A stretch of 64,000 nucleotides of DNA, taken from contig NZ_CP012332.1 of assembly GCF_001263175.1 (NCBI RefSeq), positions 1,361,501-1,425,500 on the forward strand. Reading direction: 5' to 3'. Positions 49,011 to 56,824 of the stretch are shown one piece after another. The position numbers and the translations under genes are program-made. Source of the DNA: Vulgatibacter incomptus. Its GTDB lineage: Bacteria > Myxococcota > Myxococcia > Myxococcales > Vulgatibacteraceae. How positions within the stretch are numbered: the first letter of the stretch is position 1; every line of letters starts with the position of its first letter. The notes beneath the pieces were generated by a model, which was not told where the DNA came from, did no database searches, and saw only the letters and a program-made list of their open reading frames with translations.

Positions 49011-50015
49011 TCATGCGGCCGCGGTCCTCTCTGGCGTGAGCCTTACGTGCTGAATGCGAGACCAGTTTCTCGTAGAACCGCTCCAGCGTTCGGGCCATCG
49101 CTCGCGCGCAGCCGCATAGACGCCAGCACGCTTCTCGAGAATCGCGAGGTCCTGTCCGGCATGGCGCTGCGCGGGAGTCACAAACCGGATTCCACTGTGG
49201 AGGTGCGTCGCGTTGTACCAAGCGACGAAACTCTCGACCCAGGCACGTGCCACGGCGAGCGAGGCGAACGGCCTCGACGGGAAGTCAGGCCGATACTTCA
49301 TCGTGCGGAAGTGCGCCTCCGCGAACGCGTTGTCGTTGCTCACCCGGGGGCGGCTGAACGACGGGACGACGCCGAGCACCTGAAGCGTGGCCTGCAAGGT
49401 CGAGCCTTTCATCGCCGCGCCGTTGTCGGCGTGGAACACCATGCCGTTCGGATTGACGTCCAAACGCCGGCAGGCCTCGACGAAGAGCTCCTTCGCAAGC
49501 TCCTCGGACTCGACGTCGTGCACGGCCCAGCCAACTACCTTCCGACTTCAGAGATCGAGGATCGTGTAGAGGCGAAAGAACATGCCGCGAATCGGTCCCC
49601 GCAGATACGTGATGTCCCAAACCCAGACCTGGTTCGGCCCGGTGGCGACATGCTCAGGCCGCTTGCGACGCATCGGAGGCCGCGACGCCTGCCGGTGCTT
49701 CAGAAGCTTTTCCCTGCGGAGCAAGCGGTAGATCGTCGCCTCGGAAGCGACGTAGATGCCTTCATCCGCAAGGAGCGGAACGATCTGCGCGGGCGACAAA
49801 TCCCGGAACTTGGGCGAGGTTACGAGCGCGAGAATCCTCTGCTGCTCGGCCTCGCTGAGCTTGTTTCGCGGCGCCGTCAGCGGCCCACATCGGAGATCGT
49901 CCTCGGCTCCTGCGCGCCATCGCTGCACCGACCGAGCGCTCAAGCCAATCTCCTCGCAGGCTCTCTCGAATCTTGCGCCGCTGACGACAGCCTCGTCGAG
50001 GAGCTCGAGGATCAT
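49011..50015 (-). pseudogene. IS3 transposase orfB with in-frame opal stop
   Basis: Starts at ATG 50015, overlapping orfA by ATGA. DDE integrase core: Val-Trp-Val-Trp-Asp-Ile-Thr-Tyr-Leu (first Asp), Phe-His-Ala-Asp-Asn-Gly-Ala (second Asp), and Val-Ser-Asn-Asp-Asn-Ala-Phe-Ala-Glu (Glu). TGA at 49548-49550 interrupts the segment Leu-Asp-Leu-stop-Ser-Arg-Lys-Val-Val-Gly-Trp, where relatives usually have Trp or Phe. The frame is otherwise intact to 49011. Confidence 0.88.
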
Positions 50016-50530
50016 CTTCCGCTCTTCCCGTCTGTGTCGTCGTCCTCGTCCCCCCAGATCTCCTGCACTTTTTTTTTGAGGACGAGGAGCGCGGCGGTCT
50101 CCGCGAGCGCCTTCTCCTTACGCCTGAGCTCGCGCTCGAGCTCGCGAACCCGCTTCGCATCAGGCCCAACAGAACGACGCGCTGCTGCGCTCCCAAGGCT
50201 AGCGACGGCAGTTGCGCGCCACTCATCGAGCTGGGCTTTGTGCAGTCCCTTCTGGCGGAGGTACGAGCCGAGCTCGTCATCACTCAAGCTCGCTGTCTCG
50301 ATCAGGACCTGCAGCTTTTCCTCGCTGGTCCACTGGCGGGTGCTCTTGTCGTCGCGGTCGTCCATCTTGACGCCGAGCCTACCCGCATCCAGCAGCCAAC
50401 GGGAGAGCGTCGCCTGGGCAATCCCGGACTGCCTTGCAAGCGCAGTCGCCGACATCGCGTGCGGCCCCGTAAGCTTCTCCACCATCTTCGCCTTGAACCC
50501 CTCGGAGTACGGAGTCCGACCCATCTCCAA
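50012..50530 (-). CDS. IS3 transposase orfA
   Basis: 172 residues. HTH with Met-Ser-Ala-Thr-Ala-Leu-Ala-Arg-Gln-Ser-Gly-Ile-Ala-Gln-Ala-Thr-Leu-Ser, then a long coiled coil ending near Leu-Lys-Lys-Lys-Val-Gln. A run of nine A residues (coding strand) encodes that Lys stretch and could be the slippery site used for OrfAB frameshifting in IS3 elements. Confidence 0.85.
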   Translation of the reverse strand: MEMGRTPYSEGFKAKMVEKLTGPHAMSATALARQSGIAQATLSRWLLDAGRLGVKMDDRDDKSTRQWTSEEKLQVLIETASLSDDELGSYLRQKGLHKAQLDEWRATAVASLGSAAARRSVGPDAKRVRELERELRRKEKALAETAALLVLKKKVQEIWGDEDDDTDGKSGR

Positions 50531-50827
50531 CCTGCTCTTCGCCCCCTACTTGATCGACCTACGCTGTCACGACGAGGCGACAACTACGCTGACACAGGGG
50601 GCGGTCCCCCGGTGCCCTCTGTCGGAGAGTTTACAGTGTCGAGCTGACGGTGTGAAGGCGTCTCCTGGCGTTGCTGGTGACGGGTCGGGCTTGCCCTCGG
50701 AGATTGAGATTTCGTCGCCCCGATTTCCTAAAACGAGGGCCTTAATCTTAGGGGAAGAGGACGAACCAACCTCAATCACACCAACTCGTTCGCTATAAGA
50801 GCAGAAACGACCAAGGAGATATCGATC

Positions 50828-51760
50828 ATGGCAACATCTCATCTACCACCATCCACCCAAGCAGTCCTTACCTACGTCTCTTCCAACCTCAATCACTACG
50901 GCTACTGCACTTCCACCAATGACCAGATCGCAGAGGCGCTAGGAATCGCCGCAATCACGGTCAAGAAGGCGCTTCAACGACTCGTTGATGCAAAGACTCT
51001 CTACTCCTTCCCGGACGGCAGGGGCCGGAAGCTCTCGCTTGTGTCCCATCCTTCGCTTGATCTGGATGGCTTGGCCCTTCGGCTTGTTCGGCTCATGCGC
51101 CGCTATCGGGGCGCCAAGGGTGAGCCGTTCTTTTGGTCGCGGGAGAAGGTCGCCGCCTCGCTCGGGATCGGGAAGAACGCTGTTGCAGGCGTCTACGAAG
51201 CAGCGAAGGCGAACGGCTGGATCGTGTGCAAGACGATCAACGTAACCTATCAGGGCGTTGAGAGAACTCGAGTTGGCTGGATGGTGACTTCCAAGGGCGA
51301 GCAGGAGGCGCTAGGAACGACGAACGCCAAGCCCGCCGCAACGGTACAGGCGAAGCCGGAAAGCGCCCCAGAGAAGCAGGCAGGCGCCAGGGAGGGCATG
51401 TCCGCTCCGGTGGAGGCGAAGAAGCCCGCGCACCCTTGGGACAATCCCGACATTTATAACGCTCTCCTTGCCGCTTCCGAAGATGTTGAGTCGTCCTTCG
51501 CTTCGCCAGCGCCTCCCGCTCCTACTCTCCTGGATGCAGCCAAGGAAGTAGCGCGCGAGCTTGCAGAGGTAGCAGCGGAAGCCAAGCCGGAGCAGGGGAG
51601 CAAGATCACCATCGCTCTTATCGAGTGGGACGCGAAGTGGAACACCAGAGAGCGATTTGAAGCAGCGGATGCATTGAACGCCGAAGAGGAAGCCGCCCTT
51701 GTGGACGATGAAGACGTCTACGTTGGCGATTACGATTCCAACGGCCATTGGAACCAGTAG
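50828..51760 (+). CDS. Winged-helix DNA-binding protein, replication-like
   Basis: 310 residues. Residues 1-75 form a winged helix (Thr-Asn-Asp-Gln-Ile-Ala-Glu-Ala-Leu-Gly-Ile-Ala-Ala-Ile-Thr-Val-Lys-Lys) and residues 80-150 may be a second one (Ser-Arg-Glu-Lys-Val-Ala-Ala-Ser-Leu-Gly-Ile-Gly-Lys-Asn-Ala-Val). A low-complexity Ala/Pro/Glu linker and an acidic tail follow. Tandem wHTH proteins are common replication or regulatory proteins of phages and islands; which applies here is unknown. AAGGAG precedes the ATG. Confidence 0.75.
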   Translation: MATSHLPPSTQAVLTYVSSNLNHYGYCTSTNDQIAEALGIAAITVKKALQRLVDAKTLYSFPDGRGRKLSLVSHPSLDLDGLALRLVRLMRRYRGAKGEPFFWSREKVAASLGIGKNAVAGVYEAAKANGWIVCKTINVTYQGVERTRVGWMVTSKGEQEALGTTNAKPAATVQAKPESAPEKQAGAREGMSAPVEAKKPAHPWDNPDIYNALLAASEDVESSFASPAPPAPTLLDAAKEVARELAEVAAEAKPEQGSKITIALIEWDAKWNTRERFEAADALNAEEEAALVDDEDVYVGDYDSNGHWNQ

Positions 51761-51769
51761 GGGGCGACC

Positions 51770-52156
51770 ATGTACAAGACAGATTTGGCGGCTCTCGCCC
51801 TCAAGCGGGCCAAGCGAGTGGAGAAGCGGATCTTTAGCCGACCACGCGACATGACCGAAAACGGTCTGTACTCGGCGCGGATCTATGAGGCGTTGAACGC
51901 TTACGGTAAGGACTCGGTAGCAGTCCGAATTGACCAGCCAGACGAACACGAGCCGGTTTCAACTGCTTGGATCAAGCTGCCAACGGTGCCGAAGTGGTAT
52001 CGCGTGAGTGTAGATGCCTCCTACGGAGAGAAGCCGCCCCCTGCCTCTGACGATACGATGATCCTTACTCTCGGTGAGTGTGCAGGGCTGTTGACCGCTA
52101 CCGAAGGGGCCAGATTGCTTGCAGCCGCGCTCGAATTGGCGACGTGGAATTTTTGA
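51770..52156 (+). CDS. Hypothetical island protein
   Basis: 128 residues, soluble, starting 9 bp after the wHTH gene, so probably cotranscribed. No motif recognised. A strong terminator follows at once. Confidence 0.7.
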   Translation: MYKTDLAALALKRAKRVEKRIFSRPRDMTENGLYSARIYEALNAYGKDSVAVRIDQPDEHEPVSTAWIKLPTVPKWYRVSVDASYGEKPPPASDDTMILTLGECAGLLTATEGARLLAAALELATWNF

Positions 52157-52161
52157 TCGGA

Positions 52162-52200
52162 GCCGGTTCCCATGTTCGTGGGAGTCCGGCTTTCTTCTTT
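52162..52200 (+). terminator. Terminator
   Basis: Stem GCCGG..CCCA / TGGG..CCGGC (52162-52172 with 52179-52190) with an internal bulge, then TTTCTTCTTTT. Ends the two-gene wHTH operon. Confidence 0.85.
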
Positions 52201-52491
52201 TCAGAGAGCAGAGAAGCGCCCCCACCATAGATCCGAACGGGGATCCGTCAAGACGTATGGCCCGGTTCCTGGAGATCGACCTTTAGTGTGTATGGCGTAA
52301 TCTTTCGCGGTCTTGGGCTGGACGGGATGGATCGTGGAACCATGCGGAATCATTAGAGATTGGTTTGGTTGGTACAGCATTAGGGAGAACGCAAGGAAAA
52401 AGCGACGGACCATCTTGACGCAATGTTTTTCTAGCGTACCTTCGGCTTCGTTCGATGGTCATGGAGGCCACGAGACAAAGGAGATTGACCA
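52201..52491. other. No gene recognised
   Basis: Lower-GC spacer of about 290 bp after the terminator. No convincing open frame on either strand; it likely holds the promoter for the following genes. Confidence 0.5.
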
Positions 52492-52800
52492 ATGAGGAAT
52501 GACGTTCTGGATGCAGCAATGGCGGCAAAGTTTTGGGTTGATGCGGTAGACGAGTTCGCGAAGGCGGACGCAAGGAAGGCGGCTGCCATTCTCGGAAGCT
52601 CCCTGGAGGAGATCTGTCGAGATCTTACGCGGGCGCTTGACGACGGATTTTTGCACGTCACCTACAGCGATTCTCCGGAACAGGATGATGCCGTTCTTCA
52701 CCTGGAGGAGGCCGCGAGCGCCAAGGCGCAGAAGAACGCGGCTGCGAAGTGGAAGAAGCTCAAGCGTCTCGCGAACGTTGCGCCCGACGAGATCCACTAG
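52492..52800 (+). CDS. Hypothetical island protein
   Basis: 102 residues, helical and acidic in the middle with a Lys-rich end (Ala-Lys-Trp-Lys-Lys-Leu-Lys-Arg). AAGGAG about 8 bp before the ATG. No family recognised. Confidence 0.7.
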   Translation: MRNDVLDAAMAAKFWVDAVDEFAKADARKAAAILGSSLEEICRDLTRALDDGFLHVTYSDSPEQDDAVLHLEEAASAKAQKNAAAKWKKLKRLANVAPDEIH

Positions 52801-52879
52801 GGCAACGGCGAAGTCGGCGGATCACGAGTGGGCGCGGGCTGTGGCCTGACGCCCCTTCTGTTCTGACAAGGAGAATATC

Positions 52880-53386
52880 GTGGAATTTCAACTATCGAGA
52901 GACGACGTAGAAAACTTTTGGAGCAAGGTGGAGATTCGCGGAGAGGATGACTGCTGGAACTGGCGTGCCTCCACCAATGAGGACGGATATGGACAGTTCG
53001 GGATCTGGAGAGGAAAGCAGCAAAAGAACTTTAGGGCGCATCGTCTTGCTTGGAGTCTAGATAGCCAATGCGACATTCCAAGCGGGCTCGTTGTTCGCCA
53101 CAAGTGCGATAATCCGCCGTGCCGCAACCCGAAGCATCTGGTTCCGGGAACTCATGAAGAGAACATGCGGGATATGACGGATCGGAAGCGAAACGCTTTC
53201 GGGGTGAAGAACGGTTCGGCAAAGCTTTCGGATGATGAGGCTAGACAGGTCTTTGAGCTTAGTTGGAGTGGAACGGCAACCCAGTGGGAGATCGCAAGAC
53301 GGTTTGGGGTTTCCCAATTTATGGTGAGCACGATCAAGAACGGCAAGAACTGGATGCACTTGTTGCCAGTGGAGCAGACGCCATGA
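52880..53386 (+). CDS. HNH endonuclease with C-terminal HTH, copy 1
   Basis: 168 residues, GTG start with AAGGAG. Residues 20-50 form an AP2/HNH_3-type entry (Cys-Trp-Asn-Trp-Arg-Ala ... Gly-Tyr-Gly-Gln-Phe). The HNH core is Ala-His-Arg-Leu-Ala-Trp, Val-Val-Arg-His-Lys-Cys-Asp-Asn-Pro-Pro-Cys, Asn-Pro-Lys-His-Leu. Residues 118-160 are an HTH (Trp-Glu-Ile-Ala-Arg-Arg-Phe-Gly-Val-Ser-Gln). This architecture is typical of free-standing phage homing endonucleases. Its stop overlaps a small downstream frame by ATGA. Confidence 0.87.
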   Translation: MEFQLSRDDVENFWSKVEIRGEDDCWNWRASTNEDGYGQFGIWRGKQQKNFRAHRLAWSLDSQCDIPSGLVVRHKCDNPPCRNPKHLVPGTHEENMRDMTDRKRNAFGVKNGSAKLSDDEARQVFELSWSGTATQWEIARRFGVSQFMVSTIKNGKNWMHLLPVEQTP

Positions 53387-53585
53387 CCGCTCCCCAGGCC
53401 TCTACCTCGTTCCCATCGGGCCAGACGGTGACGAAGCAGGCTCGATCATCCTCAATGCCTCGAAGGACGTGGACCGGGCGGTTGTCGAGCGGATCCGGTC
53501 CCAGCTTTTCGAGAAGGGCGTTCGGGCGGTAGGGGTTGAGGAGATCCCGGATCCAGTGGCGGGAAAGCCGCCTTTGGTGCATTGA
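53383..53585 (+). pseudogene. Small coupled gene with a one-base frame change
   Basis: ATG overlaps the HNH stop (ATGA). After about four codons the good coding frame shifts by one: from about 53395 it reads Gly-Leu-Tyr-Leu-Val-Pro-Ile-Gly-Pro-Asp-Gly-Asp and continues to TGA at 53583-53585, but has no start of its own. Total length is 3n+2, and adding one C in the CCCC run at 53392-53395 restores a 67-residue protein. Either a real deletion, an assembly error or a programmed shift. Family unknown. Confidence 0.55.
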
Positions 53586-53700
53586 GTCGAGGGCGCCTTC
53601 CATGACCGTGGGATGCGCTTGACGGGCGGGGAACTTGCGCCGTTCACCATGCTACACTGTATGAACGGCTGCGGGAATTGACGTATCGGAGGGAGGGAAG

Positions 53701-54045
53701 ATGCGAGACTTGAAGTTCAAGGTATTGGTCGGGCTGATGCTGACGGCTGCTGTTGGTCTGTCTGGCTGTGAGGCGGACGATAAGGACAAGCCCGAGTTGG
53801 AGCGGCGGATCTCGGAGATCGGCGCCACATTCGACGGAGGCCGGTTCTTCAACGTCTCTGTGACAGCAGAGGAGACGCAAGCCACCTGCATTTTCGCGAA
53901 GTCCACTGTTTGGACCAGCAGCGGTTACAAGGCAGGAGGCTACCATAAGACGCGTTCCATGACGGAACGCGCAATGGATATTGGGAAGACCTTGAATATG
54001 CAGTGCCGGAACGATGATCTCCGGGAGAAGTTGAGAGACAGATAG
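53701..54045 (+). CDS. Small lipoprotein, island paralogue 1
   Basis: 114 residues. Signal ends Gly-Leu-Ser-Gly-Cys. Mature part starts Glu-Leu-Glu-Arg-Arg-Ile-Ser-Glu and holds Thr-Gln-Ala-Thr-Cys, Gly-Tyr-Lys and a late Cys that probably pair. Same plan as the lipoprotein at 54441. GGAGGG before the ATG. Function unknown. Confidence 0.8.
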   Translation: MRDLKFKVLVGLMLTAAVGLSGCEADDKDKPELERRISEIGATFDGGRFFNVSVTAEETQATCIFAKSTVWTSSGYKAGGYHKTRSMTERAMDIGKTLNMQCRNDDLREKLRDR

Positions 54046-54090
54046 AACGCCCGGAGGGGCAGATCGTCTTTCAGCTAAGGAGCTCGAAGA

Positions 54091-54444
54091 ATGAAGAAGC
54101 GGACTAAGGAGCAGACTCATCGGGCCACTCACTTGGCGAACCTTCTCCTCGTAATCGAGGAGTGCTCTCCGATCCATGGGGATGAGTTGAGGGAACGCGC
54201 TGCGATTCCCGACGTGAAGTGGCATGGCGTTGCGATGGCGGACGCCTTCAATAATGGCTTTCTCACCGTGAACCCGGAGAGGGATCGCGCTGATCCCGGT
54301 ACGCTGTTCATTCTCACTATGGAGGGAAAGGGCTTTATCAATCTCTCCGAAGACGAGAGGAAGGCTTTCCCGCTGAACTTCGATCTATCGAAGTACGAGC
54401 CGCCTTGCCCGGACGAGCGAGAAGGAAAGGACGCGGACGCATGA
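54091..54444 (+). CDS. Possible winged-helix island protein
   Basis: 117 residues. Asp-Glu-Leu-Arg-Glu-Arg-Ala-Ala-Ile-Pro and Val-Ala-Met-Ala-Asp-Ala-Phe-Asn-Asn-Gly-Phe suggest a winged-helix fold, but no family match is certain. AAGGAG before the ATG; it overlaps the next lipoprotein by 4 bp (ATGA). Confidence 0.7.
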   Translation: MKKRTKEQTHRATHLANLLLVIEECSPIHGDELRERAAIPDVKWHGVAMADAFNNGFLTVNPERDRADPGTLFILTMEGKGFINLSEDERKAFPLNFDLSKYEPPCPDEREGKDADA

Positions 54445-54818
54445 AGAAGACGATTATCGCGATGGTCCTTGGCGCTGTCCTGGCGGGCTGCAATGGAGCA
54501 GGGAACAAAGCTGAGTTGGAACGTCGGATCTCGGAACTGTCATCGAAGGTGGCGAATGTCGAGGTTCACGAGAACAGTACGCAAGCAACCTGCCGCGCGT
54601 CAGCGACCATCGTTTCCCATGACGGAGGCTATGGACCAAACGGCTACAAGATGGATGGGACGACTTCCGTAAAGGCAGCTGAGATCGCGCGCATGTTGGA
54701 TCTCAAATGCACGACGGAGGGCCTTCTCGACGAAGTGCGACGCAAGAGAATTGAACAGGGCCTTCCCGACACTCCGATTACCGTTGATTCTCCTCCGCTG
54801 GGTATTCGGCGGTATTGA
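54441..54818 (+). CDS. Small lipoprotein, island paralogue 2
   Basis: 125 residues. Signal ends Val-Leu-Ala-Gly-Cys. Shares Glu-Leu-Glu-Arg-Arg-Ile-Ser-Glu, Thr-Gln-Ala-Thr-Cys, two Gly-Tyr pairs and a late Cys with the lipoprotein at 53701, with a longer C-terminal tail. ATG 54441 overlaps the previous stop. Function unknown. Confidence 0.8.
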   Translation: MKKTIIAMVLGAVLAGCNGAGNKAELERRISELSSKVANVEVHENSTQATCRASATIVSHDGGYGPNGYKMDGTTSVKAAEIARMLDLKCTTEGLLDEVRRKRIEQGLPDTPITVDSPPLGIRRY

Positions 54819-54845
54819 CGTAGACCTCGGTGCGTAGGTGAAGAG

Positions 54846-54882
54846 GGGCGCGGTCCATGACCGGAGCCCCTTTTTCTTTGTC
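54846..54882 (+). terminator. Terminator
   Basis: GGGGC..GGTC / GACC..GCCCC stem-loop (54846-54871) followed by TTTTTCTTT, 28 bp after the lipoprotein stop codon. Confidence 0.85.
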
Positions 54883-54940
54883 CAATCGAGCCGATCCGCT
54901 CGCTATGAGGAAGGAGGATCCAACTACAGGAGAATTTTAG

Positions 54941-55435
54941 ATGAAGCCAAAATTTGGAAGACCGATAGGGACACTATCAGGAGAAGATATCGAACGGTTC
55001 TGGGCCAAAGTTGATATTCGGTCTGACGATCTGTGTTGGGAATGGAAGGCAAGTCGAAATATTGACGACTACGGACAATTCTCTCTAGGCGGAAAGCCTC
55101 GTCGGGCAAACAGGGTCGCTTGGTCAATTGCCTACCATGCGGACATTCCGACCGGATTGGTGTTCCGACATAAATGCGACAACCCGCCGTGCTGCAACCC
55201 GAGCCACCTTGAGATCGGGACCACGTTCGATAACACAATCGATATGACGAAGCGGGGCAGGGCATCACATTTGAGGCTCCTGGGGGCAGACGTATTGGAG
55301 ATTCGACGCCTCTACGCTAGTTCCACCATGACCCAAAAGGAGATCGCCAATCTGTTCGGAGTGGATCAATCCACAATCAGCAACGTCACTACGGGAAGAA
55401 GGTGGCGCCCTCTATTGGAGGGGCCGACGCCATGA
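54941..55435 (+). CDS. HNH endonuclease with C-terminal HTH, copy 2
   Basis: 164 residues, clearly related to the protein at 52880: Phe-Trp-Ala-Lys-Val-Asp-Ile-Arg, Cys-Trp-Glu-Trp-Lys-Ala, Phe-Arg-His-Lys-Cys-Asn-type HNH core with Asp-Asn-Pro-Pro-Cys and Asn-Pro-Ser-His-Leu. The HTH is Gln-Lys-Glu-Ile-Ala-Asn-Leu-Phe-Gly-Val-Asp-Gln-Ser-Thr-Ile-Ser. The stop overlaps the excisionase-like gene by ATGA, the same coupling seen in copy 1. Confidence 0.87.
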   Translation: MKPKFGRPIGTLSGEDIERFWAKVDIRSDDLCWEWKASRNIDDYGQFSLGGKPRRANRVAWSIAYHADIPTGLVFRHKCDNPPCCNPSHLEIGTTFDNTIDMTKRGRASHLRLLGADVLEIRRLYASSTMTQKEIANLFGVDQSTISNVTTGRRWRPLLEGPTP

Positions 55436-55788
55436 GCCCCGACCAACTACCAATCGATCTCCTCGTTCGTATCTCGGGCACACTGGACCAGATCAACCGG
55501 ACACTCGGCACCCTGGCTGCCACCATCGGGAACCCTTCTCGCGTGCTCGTCTCGCAAGCGGAAGCCGCGAAGAAGCTGGGGGTCCGCAAGGAACGGATCA
55601 GCCAACTTGTCAAGGACGGAAAGATCCAACTCGTGGAGACGGGTGGACGCCCCAAGATCAGCGTGGACCAGATTGAGCGGCTGGCAGCATCCGGGGATCT
55701 CGCGCCCAAGAGGCGAGGGCGCCCACGGAAGAAGCCGGTTGGATCGAACCTTGGATCGATCCTCGACTGGCGACCGATGGTGAATTGA
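55432..55788 (+). CDS. Excisionase-like HTH protein with AT-hook
   Basis: 118 residues. Residues 40-90 are a MerR/excisionase HTH (Ala-Ala-Lys-Lys-Leu-Gly-Val-Arg-Lys-Glu-Arg-Ile-Ser-Gln-Leu-Val). Near the end is an AT-hook, Arg-Arg-Gly-Arg-Pro-Arg-Lys-Lys-Pro. It is the last gene before the right attachment site, so a recombination directionality factor is the best guess; arm-like repeats lie 80 bp downstream. Confidence 0.75.
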   Translation: MSPDQLPIDLLVRISGTLDQINRTLGTLAATIGNPSRVLVSQAEAAKKLGVRKERISQLVKDGKIQLVETGGRPKISVDQIERLAASGDLAPKRRGRPRKKPVGSNLGSILDWRPMVN

Positions 55789-55867
55789 ACCGTAGGCCAG
55801 AGGATTTGCGGGATCCTGTAAATTCAACGATGTCGACTGTCTGTTACTCTAAGTGAGAGGCGGATCC

Positions 55868-55888
55868 CGTCCACACTCTATCCACACT
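55868..55888 (+). promoter_or_regulatory. Arm-like repeat, right end
   Basis: Exact 21-bp copy of 41003-41023 with two TCCACACT repeats, 85 bp inside the right core repeat. Confidence 0.6.
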
Positions 55889-55973
55889 CGCAGGGACCAG
55901 ACGGGAACCGGAGGGGTATGGAAACCGCCTGGATTTCATGGAAAATCCAATGAAAACAACGGCTTCCGCTCGC

Positions 55974-56020
55974 TTCCTAAACCGTAGGCCACAGGTTCGA
56001 GTCCTGTTGGGGCCGCCAAA
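55974..56020 (+). repeat. attR, 47-bp core repeat
   Basis: Identical to 40890-40936, i.e. the 3' part of tRNA-Arg(CCU) from the anticodon loop through CCA. The tRNA 5' half is absent, so this marks the far end of the island. Confidence 0.92.
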
Positions 56021-56109
56021 GAGTTCCCAGTAAATTCAATACTTAGGGGATCGGAGATGCTTTCCGGTCCCCTTCGTTTTTGCTCCCAAAACGCCCCTTT
56101 TTGACCCCT

Positions 56110-56207
56110 TCCAGTGGGGATGGAGTGGGGATGGCGTGGGGATGGAGTGGGGACGGAGTGGGGACGGAGTGGGGACGGAGTGGGGACGGAGTGAGGACGG
56201 AGTGAGG
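56110..56207 (+). repeat. 11-bp tandem repeat just outside attR
   Basis: About eight imperfect copies of a GTGGGGACGGA-type unit in a row. No gene covers it convincingly. It may be a slippage-prone spacer at the island edge. Confidence 0.75.
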
Positions 56208-56263
56208 GCCAGCGGGCGACGAAAAACCCGCCGGTAGCCCGGAATTCGCAACACCCATCTGGG

Positions 56264-56824
56264 TCACTCTCCAATGCGACCAGCCGCGGCCATCTCGACA
56301 CGGCGCAGGCCGAGCCTGGTCCCGATCGGCGTCACGACCGGATGCGCGACGAGGACAACCGCCGCGGAGCCGAAAACGCGACCGGCCGTCGCTTTGCCCT
56401 CGAGCCCGAGCACGAGCCACCCGCCGGCGAGCAGGTCGAGCTGATCGATGACGCGAAAGACCCGCCCCGCGATTCCGCCTTTGGTCTTGCCCTCCCCGAT
56501 GCCGAGGCGACGCTTTGCGAACCTGTTCGGCAACTCCGCCAGCATGGCGGCGGCGCCGAGCGCGAAACCGTGGCCGAGAGACATCATCGCGGCCGGTGAT
56601 CCCGGCAGGTCCAGGAGCCATTGGGAGATCGCCGTGCCGATGGAGACCACAGCGAGCCCACGCCACGTCTTGTTCCGTCCGAACCATCGCTGCTGGACGG
56701 GCCGATCGAGCGCGACCCACCATCCGTACCGGATGGCGAGCCCCAGCGCGAGCGAGCCGCCTAGGAGCGGGCCGAGCAGGACGGAGGCGCGAGCCGCGTC
56801 TGCAGGGAGGTCCCAGAGCCTCAC
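56264..56824 (-). CDS. CDP-archaeol synthase-like (DUF46) membrane protein
   Basis: 186 residues with about four membrane segments. Motifs match the CarS/DUF46 family: Gly-Arg-Asn-Lys-Thr-Trp-Arg-Gly, Asn-Arg-Phe-Ala-Lys-Arg-Arg-Leu-Gly-Ile and Asp-Gln-Leu-Asp-Leu-Leu. In archaea CarS activates archaetidic acid with CTP; bacterial members presumably activate another lipid or isoprenoid-like substrate. GTG start overlaps the upstream stop (GTGA), so it is coupled to the papain-fold gene. Confidence 0.82.
   Translation of the reverse strand: MRLWDLPADAARASVLLGPLLGGSLALGLAIRYGWWVALDRPVQQRWFGRNKTWRGLAVVSIGTAISQWLLDLPGSPAAMMSLGHGFALGAAAMLAELPNRFAKRRLGIGEGKTKGGIAGRVFRVIDQLDLLAGGWLVLGLEGKATAGRVFGSAAVVLVAHPVVTPIGTRLGLRRVEMAAAGRIGE

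Larger units (their letters stand above)
48985..50594 (-). mobile_element. IS3-family insertion sequence, inactivated
   Basis: 1.61 kb bounded by 21-bp inverted repeats (48985-49005 and 50574-50594) with two mismatches, each end starting TGTCA. Contains orfA and orfB in IS3 order. No clear target duplication. orfB has an in-frame TGA. Confidence 0.85.
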
